A DNA stretch of 64,000 nucleotides from Candidatus Nitrosopumilus sp. (GTDB lineage: Archaea; Thermoproteota; Nitrososphaeria; Nitrososphaerales; Nitrosopumilaceae): assembly GCA_013215285.1 (NCBI GenBank), contig JABSRD010000001.1, forward strand, positions 692,815-756,814, written 5' to 3'. Positions 43,279 to 51,662 of this stretch are shown here, piece by piece; position 1 is the stretch's first letter; each line of letters starts with the position of its first letter. Below the pieces are notes generated by a model, which saw only the letters and a list, made by a program, of their open reading frames with translations, was not told where the DNA came from and did no database searches. A program made the translations under genes and the position numbers.

Positions 43279-44715
43279 TCCATAATCTGACCATTTAGAA
43301 TCAACTAGATTCTTTGTTTCATCATCAACTTTTACTTGTTGTTGAATTTCTCTATCATATCCTTCTTCTTTTGTTTTTTGAGTTGCATCAATTCCCATCT
43401 TAGAACCTAAATTGACAAGTGGTGATGCAGGATCTAGTGTGTCAGTTGGTGTGTTATTGATAATTATTGTATCTCTTGCAGCATCTGCTCTAGTAGTGAT
43501 TGCCCATATGACATCATTCATGTCATGAACGTCGATGTCATCATCCACTACAACAAATGTCTTTGTTAGTGAGAGCTGTCCCATTCCCCATAACCCCAAC
43601 ATTACTTTTTTTGCTTGACCAGGGTATCTTTTTTTAATTGATATGATGGCTAATCCTTGGAACCATCCTGCTGCAGGCATACTATAATCTACTACTTCTG
43701 GATGAAACATCTGAATTAATGGTAAAAATGAACGTTCAATGACTTTTCCAATATATGCATCTTCTAAAACTGGTTTCCCCACAACAGTTGTAATGTAAAT
43801 TGGATCTTTTCTTCTCATAATTCCTGTTAATGTAAAAGTTGGATATGGTTCAACTGGTGTGTAATACCCTGTATGATCTCCAAATGGTCCTTCATCTCTG
43901 GTGTCTGCAGGATCTACATATCCTTCTAAAACAATTTCAGCATTTGCAGGAACATCCAAATCAATTGTTTTGCATTTCACTGTCTTGATTCCTTCTTTTC
44001 TTGTAATTCCTGCAAACAGGTATTTGTCTAATCCTTCTGGTACTGGTGCAATTGATGAAAATATTGTTGCAGGTTCTCCTCCAATAATAATTGCAGCTGG
44101 AATTTTCTCTCCTCTATCTTTTGAAATATCTCCATGATGTGCACCTCTCTTGTGTTTTTGCCAATGCATCAAAGCATGTGTCTTATCAATAATTTGTATT
44201 CTGTATACTCCAAGATTTCTTACTCCCGTTTCTGGATGTTTAGTAGCCACTAATCCTAGAGTGATAAATTTTCCTGCATCATTTGACCATGATTTTATAA
44301 TTGGCAAATCATCAAATGATGCTTTACTTGATGTAATTTCAGTTACTGGTCCACTTGTTTCTGCTTTAGGAAATGACGCTGTCATCTTTGCAAGTTCAGG
44401 AAGTTTTTTTAATTTATTTAATAATCCTGATGGCACATCCATCTTTGTCATATCTGTAATACGTTTACCAATTTCTGTAAAGTCTGTCATTTCAAGTGCT
44501 ATCTCTAATCTTTTCATAGATCCAAACGTATTCCCCAATACTGGCATGTCATACCCTTTTACATTTTCAAAAAGAATTGCAGGGCCATCTGAATACATTT
44601 CTCTTCTCATTATTTCTGCAATTTCTAAATCCGAGTCAACTTCAATTTTTACTCTTTTTATTTCACCATTTTTTTCAAATTCTGTTATTAATTCATGAAT
44701 ATCTTCTATTGGCAC
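43273..44715 (-). CDS. UbiD family decarboxylase
   Basis: 480 residues. UbiD-family pattern: VLGNTFGSMKRLEIAL, ITLGLVATKHPETGVRNLG, YRIQIIDKTHALMHWQKHKRG, EGPFGDHTGYYTP (catalytic Glu/His region) and VDDDIDVHDMNDVIWAITTR. The family is a prenylated-FMN decarboxylase. The neighbouring MqnC-like gene suggests it may serve the futalosine pathway (MqnL-type step), which is inference. Convergent with mqnC. Confidence 0.9.
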   Translation of the reverse strand: MPIEDIHELITEFEKNGEIKRVKIEVDSDLEIAEIMRREMYSDGPAILFENVKGYDMPVLGNTFGSMKRLEIALEMTDFTEIGKRITDMTKMDVPSGLLNKLKKLPELAKMTASFPKAETSGPVTEITSSKASFDDLPIIKSWSNDAGKFITLGLVATKHPETGVRNLGVYRIQIIDKTHALMHWQKHKRGAHHGDISKDRGEKIPAAIIIGGEPATIFSSIAPVPEGLDKYLFAGITRKEGIKTVKCKTIDLDVPANAEIVLEGYVDPADTRDEGPFGDHTGYYTPVEPYPTFTLTGIMRRKDPIYITTVVGKPVLEDAYIGKVIERSFLPLIQMFHPEVVDYSMPAAGWFQGLAIISIKKRYPGQAKKVMLGLWGMGQLSLTKTFVVVDDDIDVHDMNDVIWAITTRADAARDTIIINNTPTDTLDPASPLVNLGSKMGIDATQKTKEEGYDREIQQQVKVDDETKNLVDSKWSDYGL

Positions 44716-44908
44716 GATGATTCTGAAGTTAGTTCAAGTATAAGCTTAACTGGATTTACACAAAACCTAGATTTTTTTTAAAATTTTTTAACAACCATAT
44801 TTTGATTCTTTTTTGTATGGGTGATTGTATTGGCTAAGTATAATTTAAAATGAAAATTCTGGTATTATATTTCAAAATATACTACTGATTTTATCTATTT
44901 TTACTAAA

Positions 44909-45283
44909 CTACATTGGTGGAAGTTCATTCTTTTTGTCATGACCACCAGATCCAAATTTACAGTAAAAACACAATTCTGATTCCATGTACTTTAGTTGTT
45001 CAACTTTAATTGCTCCAAGTTTCAGTGCAATTCTTGTTAGAATTCTATATTTTAATGGCATTGCCGGAATTACTTCTTCAGTATACACTCTGTAGTGATC
45101 TGGACAAAACTTGAGTGTAACTCTGGATGCATCTTTTCCTTTTTCATTTACTTGTTTTGTAAAATTGATCTGCTCTCTAATGTATTCGTGCTTTGGACAT
45201 GGACAATCTTTTCCACCTGGATGTTTGTATGCTGGTGTATTTTTCCAGTCAAATCCTGGGTATTCCTTCTCAAAATCGTCCAT
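44909..45283 (-). CDS. Hypothetical cysteine-containing protein
   Basis: 124 residues with CPCPKHEYIR near the N-terminus, FCPDHYRVYTEEVIPAMPLKYRI in the middle and a late CFYC pair. Six cysteines and several histidines suggest metal binding. No family recognised. Stands alone between ubiD and the duplicated low-complexity genes. Confidence 0.7.
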   Translation of the reverse strand: MDDFEKEYPGFDWKNTPAYKHPGGKDCPCPKHEYIREQINFTKQVNEKGKDASRVTLKFCPDHYRVYTEEVIPAMPLKYRILTRIALKLGAIKVEQLKYMESELCFYCKFGSGGHDKKNELPPM

Positions 45284-45381
45284 TATACCTAGTATTGTAT
45301 TTCAGCTTATAAAACTTGATCAAGATTGATGTTTGGTAATAATCAAAATATACATAAACCCCAGACTGTTCATCCTGATTA

Positions 45382-46020
45382 ATGGCAGCTGCTAAAAAGC
45401 AAACTAAAAAAGATCTTGAAACCAAGATTGCTGAATTAGAAGCAAAACTAACAAAATTAGCAACACAGCTTGAAGCAAAACCTACACCAAAACCAGCAGA
45501 GACAAAACCTGCTGAGGTAAAGCCAGCTGAAACAAAACCAGCTGAGACAGCTAAACCAAAACCAACCTTACCAAAAGGTTCTGAGGTAAAGCCAGCTGAG
45601 ACATCTAAACCAAAACCAAAGCCAGCTGAGACAACATCACAACCTCCAGCAACACTGCAAGCAGCATTAGAAGATGCATATTACAATTCTCAAATGTCTG
45701 ACTTTCATCAGTATAGGGCAAAGGTAACAGGTTACAGTCCAGCTCCTAACAGATATCATGTCAGAAGAACTGCTCCTGTGGGACGAGTTCCAACAACAAA
45801 TTGGAATGATCAGAAACTCAAAGTAACTGGTTATACGCCTGCATCAAATCAATATTTTGCAACAAGAGCAAGAATGGCATATCATCCTGCTGATAAAACA
45901 TTTGGAAGTTTTAGTGGTGTAAACATGACTTTTGATGGTATTGTTGAACAAACACAACAACAACAAGCACCTCCACAAGAAGCACCAAAACCTAAAGGTA
46001 CACTCCCAAAAGGTTTCTAA
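45382..46020 (+). CDS. PAET/LPKG-repeat low-complexity protein, copy 1 (short)
   Basis: 212 residues. Residues 8-35 form a coiled coil (LETKIAELEAKLTKLATQLE). A Pro-Lys-Ala-Glu-Thr repeat region follows (KPAETKPAEV...) with TLPKG. The middle contains a duplicated KVTGY[ST]PA[PS]N motif with an aromatic/arginine-rich body, and the chain ends KGTLPKGF. No signal peptide or membrane span. Positions 45406-46013 are identical by eye to the next gene. Function unknown. Confidence 0.8.
   Translation: MAAAKKQTKKDLETKIAELEAKLTKLATQLEAKPTPKPAETKPAEVKPAETKPAETAKPKPTLPKGSEVKPAETSKPKPKPAETTSQPPATLQAALEDAYYNSQMSDFHQYRAKVTGYSPAPNRYHVRRTAPVGRVPTTNWNDQKLKVTGYTPASNQYFATRARMAYHPADKTFGSFSGVNMTFDGIVEQTQQQQAPPQEAPKPKGTLPKGF
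45406..46013 (+). repeat. 608-bp direct repeat, copy A
   Basis: Identical by eye, with no gap, to 46282-46889 (constant offset of 876 bases). Includes codons 9-210 of the first low-complexity gene. Confidence 0.92.
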
Positions 46021-46254
46021 TTCAATTACATCCTTTATTTTCTATTTTTACTTTTCATTGATCCATTCATTCACATTTCATGATATTTTATGAAGTTATT
46101 CTAATTTTATAATGAATAATTTTATTATGAATAGATCAATATTTGAAAACTAGTATAATTTTTACAAATTATTGTTTGATTTTACGAATTAATTTGATTA
46201 ATGATTTGAAATTAAACAAAATGTAAATAAACAATGTACTATTTACTGTAAGGA

Positions 46255-47154
46255 ATGGCAGCAAAACGTACAACAAATACGAAAAAAGATCTTGAAACCA
46301 AGATTGCTGAATTAGAAGCAAAACTAACAAAATTAGCAACACAGCTTGAAGCAAAACCTACACCAAAACCAGCAGAGACAAAACCTGCTGAGGTAAAGCC
46401 AGCTGAAACAAAACCAGCTGAGACAGCTAAACCAAAACCAACCTTACCAAAAGGTTCTGAGGTAAAGCCAGCTGAGACATCTAAACCAAAACCAAAGCCA
46501 GCTGAGACAACATCACAACCTCCAGCAACACTGCAAGCAGCATTAGAAGATGCATATTACAATTCTCAAATGTCTGACTTTCATCAGTATAGGGCAAAGG
46601 TAACAGGTTACAGTCCAGCTCCTAACAGATATCATGTCAGAAGAACTGCTCCTGTGGGACGAGTTCCAACAACAAATTGGAATGATCAGAAACTCAAAGT
46701 AACTGGTTATACGCCTGCATCAAATCAATATTTTGCAACAAGAGCAAGAATGGCATATCATCCTGCTGATAAAACATTTGGAAGTTTTAGTGGTGTAAAC
46801 ATGACTTTTGATGGTATTGTTGAACAAACACAACAACAACAAGCACCTCCACAAGAAGCACCAAAACCTAAAGGTACACTCCCAAAAGGAACTGAACAAA
46901 CTTCTTCACAACAATCTAGTTCTACTGAAAATGTAAAATCAAGAAAAGATCATCTAGAAAGTTATGAAAAAGATTACTTGGACAGAATAGAACAAGATAG
47001 GATAGCAGATGAAAAAGCATATCAAGAAATTATTGAAGCTGAAGCAAAATCTCAGGATAAACCATCACGTGGTACACTCCCAAAAGGTTTTGAAGCAAAA
47101 TCTGAACCTGAAGCACCAAAACCTTCTAAAGGTACACTCCCAAAAGGTTTCTAA
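46255..47154 (+). CDS. PAET/LPKG-repeat low-complexity protein, copy 2 (long)
   Basis: 299 residues. After a distinct N-terminus (MAAKRTTNTK) it repeats copy 1 exactly for about 202 residues. It then adds a Ser/Gln-rich and charged segment (SRKDHLESYEKDYLDRIEQD) and two more GTLPKGF motifs at the C-terminus. The 17-bp sequence GGTACACTCCCAAAAGG encodes each GTLPKG and occurs three times here. Copy 1 looks like a deleted or earlier form. Function unknown. Confidence 0.82.
   Translation: MAAKRTTNTKKDLETKIAELEAKLTKLATQLEAKPTPKPAETKPAEVKPAETKPAETAKPKPTLPKGSEVKPAETSKPKPKPAETTSQPPATLQAALEDAYYNSQMSDFHQYRAKVTGYSPAPNRYHVRRTAPVGRVPTTNWNDQKLKVTGYTPASNQYFATRARMAYHPADKTFGSFSGVNMTFDGIVEQTQQQQAPPQEAPKPKGTLPKGTEQTSSQQSSSTENVKSRKDHLESYEKDYLDRIEQDRIADEKAYQEIIEAEAKSQDKPSRGTLPKGFEAKSEPEAPKPSKGTLPKGF
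46282..46889 (+). repeat. 608-bp direct repeat, copy B
   Basis: Partner of 45406-46013. The two copies are separated by 268 bp, which includes an AT-rich intergenic region. Confidence 0.92.
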
Positions 47155-47175
47155 TTTTTTTACATCCTTTTATTT

Positions 47176-47640
47176 TTAATTTAGATTTTTAAAATCCTCT
47201 AGGACTTCTTTTGAATGTCCTGCAGCTTTTACTTTTGGATAAATTTTGAAAATTTTTCCTTTCTCATTTACAAGAAATGTACTTCTCATTACTCCCATGT
47301 ATTCCCTACCCATGAATTTTTTCTTACCCCAAACTCCAAACATTTTTGATACTTCTTTATCCACATCTGCTAAAAGTGGATACTTGATTCCCATTTTATC
47401 GCAGAATTTTTTGTGAGAATCCACATCGTCTGGACTCACACCTATGATTTCTATTCCTTCTTTTTGAAATTTTTTATAGTCTTTTGAAAATTCGTCAGCC
47501 TCTGTAGTACATCCTGGAGTGAAATCTTTTGGGTAAAAGTAAATTGCATGTTTTTTCCCTTTAAAGTCTGTAGATTTTACTTTGTTACCGTTAGCATCAT
47601 TTATTACAAATTTTGGAACCGCGTCTCCTTCAGAAATCAT
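47176..47640 (-). CDS. Peroxiredoxin, BCP/PrxQ type
   Basis: 154 residues. Peroxidatic cysteine C44 in KDFTPGCTTEADEF. The resolving cysteine often found five residues later is absent (Asp at 49); another cysteine occurs in KKFCDKMGIKYPLLAD. GVMRSTFLVNEKGKI completes the active site with its arginine. Reduces H2O2 and organic hydroperoxides. Single gene. Confidence 0.93.
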   Translation of the reverse strand: MISEGDAVPKFVINDANGNKVKSTDFKGKKHAIYFYPKDFTPGCTTEADEFSKDYKKFQKEGIEIIGVSPDDVDSHKKFCDKMGIKYPLLADVDKEVSKMFGVWGKKKFMGREYMGVMRSTFLVNEKGKIFKIYPKVKAAGHSKEVLEDFKNLN

Positions 47641-47710
47641 ATATTTTCTAAATTAATTTCCATAATTAATTACTTTTCAACACATTTTGATCTAAACTTA
47701 ACTCGAATCT

Positions 47711-47718
47711 TTTATATG
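47711..47718 (+). promoter_or_regulatory. TATA box of the aquaporin gene
   Basis: TTTATATG begins 24 bases before TTG 47735, giving a leaderless start at that TTG or at TTG 47741. An ATG within the box region (47716) opens a ten-codon frame that stops, so it is not the gene start. Confidence 0.45.
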
Positions 47719-47734
47719 GAAACTGAATTGGCTG

Positions 47735-48445
47735 TTGTTATTGGTTAATCCACGAGCATATCTTGCTGAAGCAATTGCAACTTATGGACTGGTATTCTTT
47801 GGTCCGCTGTCAGTGATTTTAGCAATTTCTGCTTTTGGTGAGGAATTAACCACTCAATCAGTACTATTCATTTCTCTTGGACACGGTGGCGCAATTGCAA
47901 TAATGGTTTATGCATTTGGTCACATTTCTGGTGCTCACATTAATCCTGCAGTAACTATTCCTATGATGATTACAAGAAAAATTGGAATTAAGGATGGAGT
48001 CGGTTACATTATTTCACAATTAATTGGTGCAGTAGCAGCAGCTGCCACCCTTAAAGCAATTTTACCTGAACTTGGAGCCAAAGTAAACTTTGGAACTCAA
48101 GGTGGTCCAAGTGATTTAATCAATAACAGTATTGGTTCAGGATTTGCATTAGAGGCAATCTTGACCTTCTTCTTAGTTACTGTGATCTTTATGGTAGCAG
48201 TTCATAAAAAAGCAACTCCTGGAATTCAAGGACTTGCAATTGGTGGAATGGTTTTCCTTATTCACTTAGTTGCCGTTCCATTAACTGGTGCATCAGTAAA
48301 TCCTGCAAGAACATTTGGTCCAGCATTAATCTCTGGATTCTGGGAATTCCATTGGTTGTATTGGGCAGCACCAATTTTAGGTGGAATCATTGCTGGTTTG
48401 ATAATGAACTATCTTTATGTAAAACCTGCAGAAAAAGAAGCATAA
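47735..48445 (+). CDS. Aquaporin (MIP family channel)
   Basis: 236 residues, six transmembrane helices, two NPA loops: SGAHINPAVTIP and GASVNPARTFGP. It moves water or small neutral solutes across the membrane. The second NPA followed by ARTFGPA is typical of the family. Start is a TTG supported by the TATA box position; ATG 47716 is out of frame. Confidence 0.93.
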   Translation: MLLVNPRAYLAEAIATYGLVFFGPLSVILAISAFGEELTTQSVLFISLGHGGAIAIMVYAFGHISGAHINPAVTIPMMITRKIGIKDGVGYIISQLIGAVAAAATLKAILPELGAKVNFGTQGGPSDLINNSIGSGFALEAILTFFLVTVIFMVAVHKKATPGIQGLAIGGMVFLIHLVAVPLTGASVNPARTFGPALISGFWEFHWLYWAAPILGGIIAGLIMNYLYVKPAEKEA

Positions 48446-48484
48446 TCCCAACATTTTTAAAAATTTGAACTTTAATTTTTCTAT

Positions 48485-48922
48485 ATGACTTCTGCCGAAG
48501 ATATTTCTAAAATGTTTCAGATTGAATCTCAAAAACTTCAAAATTTGTTAGATATTGCAGATTCAAAAACTGATATGAGTATTCATGAAATTATAGCGGT
48601 ATATTATCAGGTCATGAATGTCTCATCTATGACTACAATGCTCAAACGACAGACTAATTCTCAGTCTAAAGAATTATTGGAGAAAATTCAACAAACTGAA
48701 AAACTGATTTCTGAAAGATTTAATTTTATTATACATCCAAAAATTATGGAAACACTATCTACATCAATTCAAGAATTATCCCAGAATCTACAATCTGAAA
48801 ATTCTAGTGAAAAATCAAAAGAACAAATAGAATTGGATGCAAAGTTGTTTGATGAATTACGACAAACAATGAGTACTAAAGAATTTGTTGAACAATATGA
48901 GCATGAACTTTCTCATGATTGA
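48485..48922 (+). CDS. Hypothetical helical protein
   Basis: 145 residues, mostly predicted helix, Gln/Ser/Glu-rich with coiled-coil character (SKELLEKIQQTEKLISERF; SIQELSQNLQSENSSEKS). No domain recognised. Its stop overlaps the next gene start by 8 bases, so the two are probably co-expressed. Confidence 0.7.
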   Translation: MTSAEDISKMFQIESQKLQNLLDIADSKTDMSIHEIIAVYYQVMNVSSMTTMLKRQTNSQSKELLEKIQQTEKLISERFNFIIHPKIMETLSTSIQELSQNLQSENSSEKSKEQIELDAKLFDELRQTMSTKEFVEQYEHELSHD

Positions 48923-49736
48923 TGAACTTGCAAAAAATCTAGTTGAACTAAAAAAAGAATTTGTAAAAATCTATGATGGCAAAAGCCAAATTCAAGAAAT
49001 CATACCTGTTTCAAAATCTAAATCATTACCCATACCACAATCTGATTTAGATTTATTACATCAATTTGCAACAAAGAATCCTATTTACTATAATTCCTAT
49101 GAACAAATTATTGCTGGAATACCCTGTGTTGTTTATGAAGGTGATATTAACAAATATTGGCTAAACAGCATTCAACATGGTTCAAGTCATGCTCCATTTT
49201 CACCAACATGGATAATGTCTGCATATGTTGGTGTATCACTTGCAAAAGATTTAGGATATCATGAAGTTATTGATATTGGTTCTGGGGATGGTAGAATTGC
49301 ATTTTGTGCAAAAGTATTGAATTTAGAATCATACAGTATTGAAATTGATGATATGTTAATTGATTTGCAGAAACTCTTGATTGACATTCATGATTTTCAC
49401 CCACACTGTTCTGACGTTACAGATTTTGATTATTCTTCATTAAATCTAACCCAACCTATTTTTTTCATTGGAGGTCTTGCACAAATGGGTGGAATTGAAT
49501 TAGCATCTGGTGTATTTAAAAAAATAAATTCTATTCCCCTTCTTAAGAAAAAAACTGGTTGGGTTTTTGCAGGTACTTATTCCCAAAAATATCGCCCAGA
49601 TCCAAAAAATGTGGCGGGCTGGGGCACATTAATTGATAAAAATAAACTCAAAACTATTCATACTGTTTCTCTTCCAACTGTTTGGACATTTCATGAATTA
49701 GATGATACTCCATACATTTTTGCTCAACATATCTAA
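48915..49736 (+). CDS. SAM-dependent methyltransferase-like protein
   Basis: 273 residues from ATG 48915 (earlier in-frame TTG 48885 or ATG 48903 possible). The class I methyltransferase motif I is EVIDIGSGDGRIAFCAKVLN, followed by acidic motif II (YSIEIDDMLIDL). Substrate is unknown. The C-terminal part (TVWTFHELDDTPYIFAQ) is not diagnostic. It lies directly before the tRNA-Arg that hosts the integrated element. Confidence 0.78.
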   Translation: MIDELAKNLVELKKEFVKIYDGKSQIQEIIPVSKSKSLPIPQSDLDLLHQFATKNPIYYNSYEQIIAGIPCVVYEGDINKYWLNSIQHGSSHAPFSPTWIMSAYVGVSLAKDLGYHEVIDIGSGDGRIAFCAKVLNLESYSIEIDDMLIDLQKLLIDIHDFHPHCSDVTDFDYSSLNLTQPIFFIGGLAQMGGIELASGVFKKINSIPLLKKKTGWVFAGTYSQKYRPDPKNVAGWGTLIDKNKLKTIHTVSLPTVWTFHELDDTPYIFAQHI

Positions 49737-49778
49737 CAAATAGTAATCCAAATTAAGCGTAAATCTCCAAAACTTTTC

Positions 49779-49853
49779 GGACTCGTTGCATAGCTTGGAT
49801 AGTGCGATTGCTTGCGGAGCAATAGGTCACCGGTTCGAATCCTGTCGGGTCCG
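49779..49853 (+). tRNA. tRNA-Arg(GCG), integration site
   Basis: 75 nt. Acceptor GGACTCG / CGGGTCC with discriminator G. D-arm GCAT...GTGC. Anticodon stem ATTGC/GCAAT with loop TTGCGGA (anticodon GCG). T-arm ACCGG TTCGAAT CCTGT with one C-T mismatch at the third pair. No CCA is encoded and no intron. The last nine bases and the following sequence recur at 62.44 kb, marking an attachment site. Confidence 0.93.
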
Positions 49854-49890
49854 CTACCCATCATGGTACTAAAATAGTTCCACTTTCATG
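49845..49890 (+). repeat. attL-like direct repeat
   Basis: Begins with TCGGGTCCGC (tRNA-Arg 3' end plus one base) and ends with a 22-bp segment (49869-49890) identical to the right end. The ATG of the integrase (49888) is the last three bases of the repeat. Confidence 0.82.
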
Positions 49891-51093
49891 CCATCATGCG
49901 TGGAGTTAACAATAGAAAACATACAGGAAATAGAAGATCCCTACAATGCGTTTGTAAACTCTGTTAGAAATACTGAAACCCTTCGTAAATATAAAAATCA
50001 GTTACATGTATTTCTAAAATTGATTCCAGGCAAAATTTATGAAGATGTTTTGGGGAAAACACCTGAAAATGACACTCTTGAACACCTGTCTACAATGTTT
50101 GTGGAATTAGCTGACAAGGACTCAAAGACTGTGTATAATATTATTGCAACATACATCAAAGAAGACAGAAAAAAAGTTGAACAGAAATTACTGCGACCAA
50201 ACTCCTTTTCAAATCACATAAAGTCAATTAGAAAACTACTTGATGCAAACGCCATTGCAATATCTTGGAAGTCATTACACCAACTATATCCTAGAGGTTC
50301 TGTAAGCAAGGATAGGGCATACACAAGAGATGAACTTCAAAAGATGATAAACACATCACCTGATCTTGTTGACAAAGTAATTGTTGCGTTATTTTCATCA
50401 GCTGGGTTTCGTTTAGAGTCATGGGATTATTTTATCTGGAAGGATGTAATATTTTTCAAAAATGATGATGATACTTTCAAGGGAGGTGCATTACTAGTTT
50501 ATCATGGAGATCCTGAAAGTTATTGGACACACATTACACCTGAAGCATGTAACTTGTTACAAGAGTACAGAGAGTTGTGGAAATCTCAAATTGGTGTGTA
50601 TCCAAATCCTAAAGATCCACTTCTTAAAACAACAAAGACGCCTGTTGTAAGACGACTCAAAGGTTTTGGCGTAAAAAGAAGAGTTGACAGACTAGCAAGA
50701 AGAATTGGAATGAGAAATGGATTGGTAGATGGTCAAAGCAGATATGATGTTCCATTAGACCATGGCTTTAGAAAATACTTTAACACAATGCTAAGACGTG
50801 CAAAGGTTGACTATCTGGATAAGGAGGATATGATGGGACACACAACAGGACTTGAAAAACACTATGAAAGATACAACGAGGAGGACTTTGAACGGTTTTC
50901 AGAATATGAAAAGGCAATTCCATTCCGCACCATCTCTGATACCGAACGAGTAAAACTTGAGAATGTAAATCTGAGAAGAGAAAAAACAGAGCTGCAAAAG
51001 ACACAGGAAAAGTTAGAACATGCTTTAGTTAAGATAGATGAACTTTGGGCAGACAAACAAAGGATGGAGAATTCTACGTATACCTATGACTAA
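49888..51093 (+). CDS. Tyrosine recombinase / integrase
   Basis: 401 residues. An N-terminal SAM-like core-binding domain covers about 15-120. The catalytic domain has R175 (SSAGFRLESWDYF), H292 and R295 (LDHGFRKYFNTML), H318 (DMMGHTTGLEKHY) and Y326 or Y329 as nucleophile. A coiled coil of about 45 residues ends the protein. It is complete and lies immediately inside the left attachment repeat, as an active integrase of this element would. Archaeal-type sequence; only the N-terminal part resembles the fragment at 53.1-53.5 kb. Confidence 0.9.
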   Translation: MPSCVELTIENIQEIEDPYNAFVNSVRNTETLRKYKNQLHVFLKLIPGKIYEDVLGKTPENDTLEHLSTMFVELADKDSKTVYNIIATYIKEDRKKVEQKLLRPNSFSNHIKSIRKLLDANAIAISWKSLHQLYPRGSVSKDRAYTRDELQKMINTSPDLVDKVIVALFSSAGFRLESWDYFIWKDVIFFKNDDDTFKGGALLVYHGDPESYWTHITPEACNLLQEYRELWKSQIGVYPNPKDPLLKTTKTPVVRRLKGFGVKRRVDRLARRIGMRNGLVDGQSRYDVPLDHGFRKYFNTMLRRAKVDYLDKEDMMGHTTGLEKHYERYNEEDFERFSEYEKAIPFRTISDTERVKLENVNLRREKTELQKTQEKLEHALVKIDELWADKQRMENSTYTYD

Positions 51094-51119
51094 CTTTCAA
51101 TTCTTGATGATTTCGGTTT

Positions 51120-51461
51120 TTATTTGCAGAATTTGATTCCGAAATCTCGTTGTTTTGAATAATTCCTCTTTAATTTCTCTTTTTCCTTCTTTGATACCAT
51201 GTCGTTGCAGTTTACAGATTTTATGGCAAATTTTTTTGCCTTTTCTTTATCCCCTTTATATTGCCAATATCCTGATTGACTGCGATAGTAACTCTCTTTG
51301 TATAATCTCTCATAGGAATAAAATATCTTGTCGACAAATTCCTCAATCGCTTTGTCATCAAGTGATTTAAAAAAATGTTCTGAAGGATAAAATGCATGTT
51401 CTATTTGTCTTGTATAAAATTCATTCAAAAATGTTATGGGATAAGAAGTGAAATAATTCAT
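51120..51461 (-). CDS. Hypothetical protein in the integrated element
   Basis: 113 residues, charged, with aromatic-rich IFYSYERLYKESYYRSQSGY and a basic C-terminus. No domain recognised. Its 5' end overlaps the 5' end of a plus-strand frame by 66 bases, so one of the two starts is wrong or the region is a deletion junction. Coding status uncertain. Confidence 0.4.
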   Translation of the reverse strand: MNYFTSYPITFLNEFYTRQIEHAFYPSEHFFKSLDDKAIEEFVDKIFYSYERLYKESYYRSQSGYWQYKGDKEKAKKFAIKSVNCNDMVSKKEKEKLKRNYSKQRDFGIKFCK

Positions 51462-51662
51462 GGGAAAAAAAGAAAAACAAAAATTTTAGAAAATGAACGA
51501 AAACTTTCTGATGAAGAAATTAAAGAAAAACTTGAAGAGTATGTTCGAAAAGGAATATCAAAAATTCTTAGATTACATATGATGTATGAATCTCAAGAAA
51601 ATGTACTAGCACAAATAGACAATTATACTTTGAATAGAGGGGAAAATTTGTATGACGACTAA
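51396..51662 (+). pseudogene. HEPN-like C-terminal remnant
   Basis: 88 codons. It contains GIRSEIIHGKKRK, matching the Rx4H motif of HEPN (Apea-like) RNase/toxin domains, followed by LSDEEIKEKLEEYVRKGISK typical of the end of those domains. The upstream part of a normal HEPN protein is missing, so this is likely a 5'-truncated remnant. Its end overlaps the ribonuclease pseudogene by 11 bases. Confidence 0.4.
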
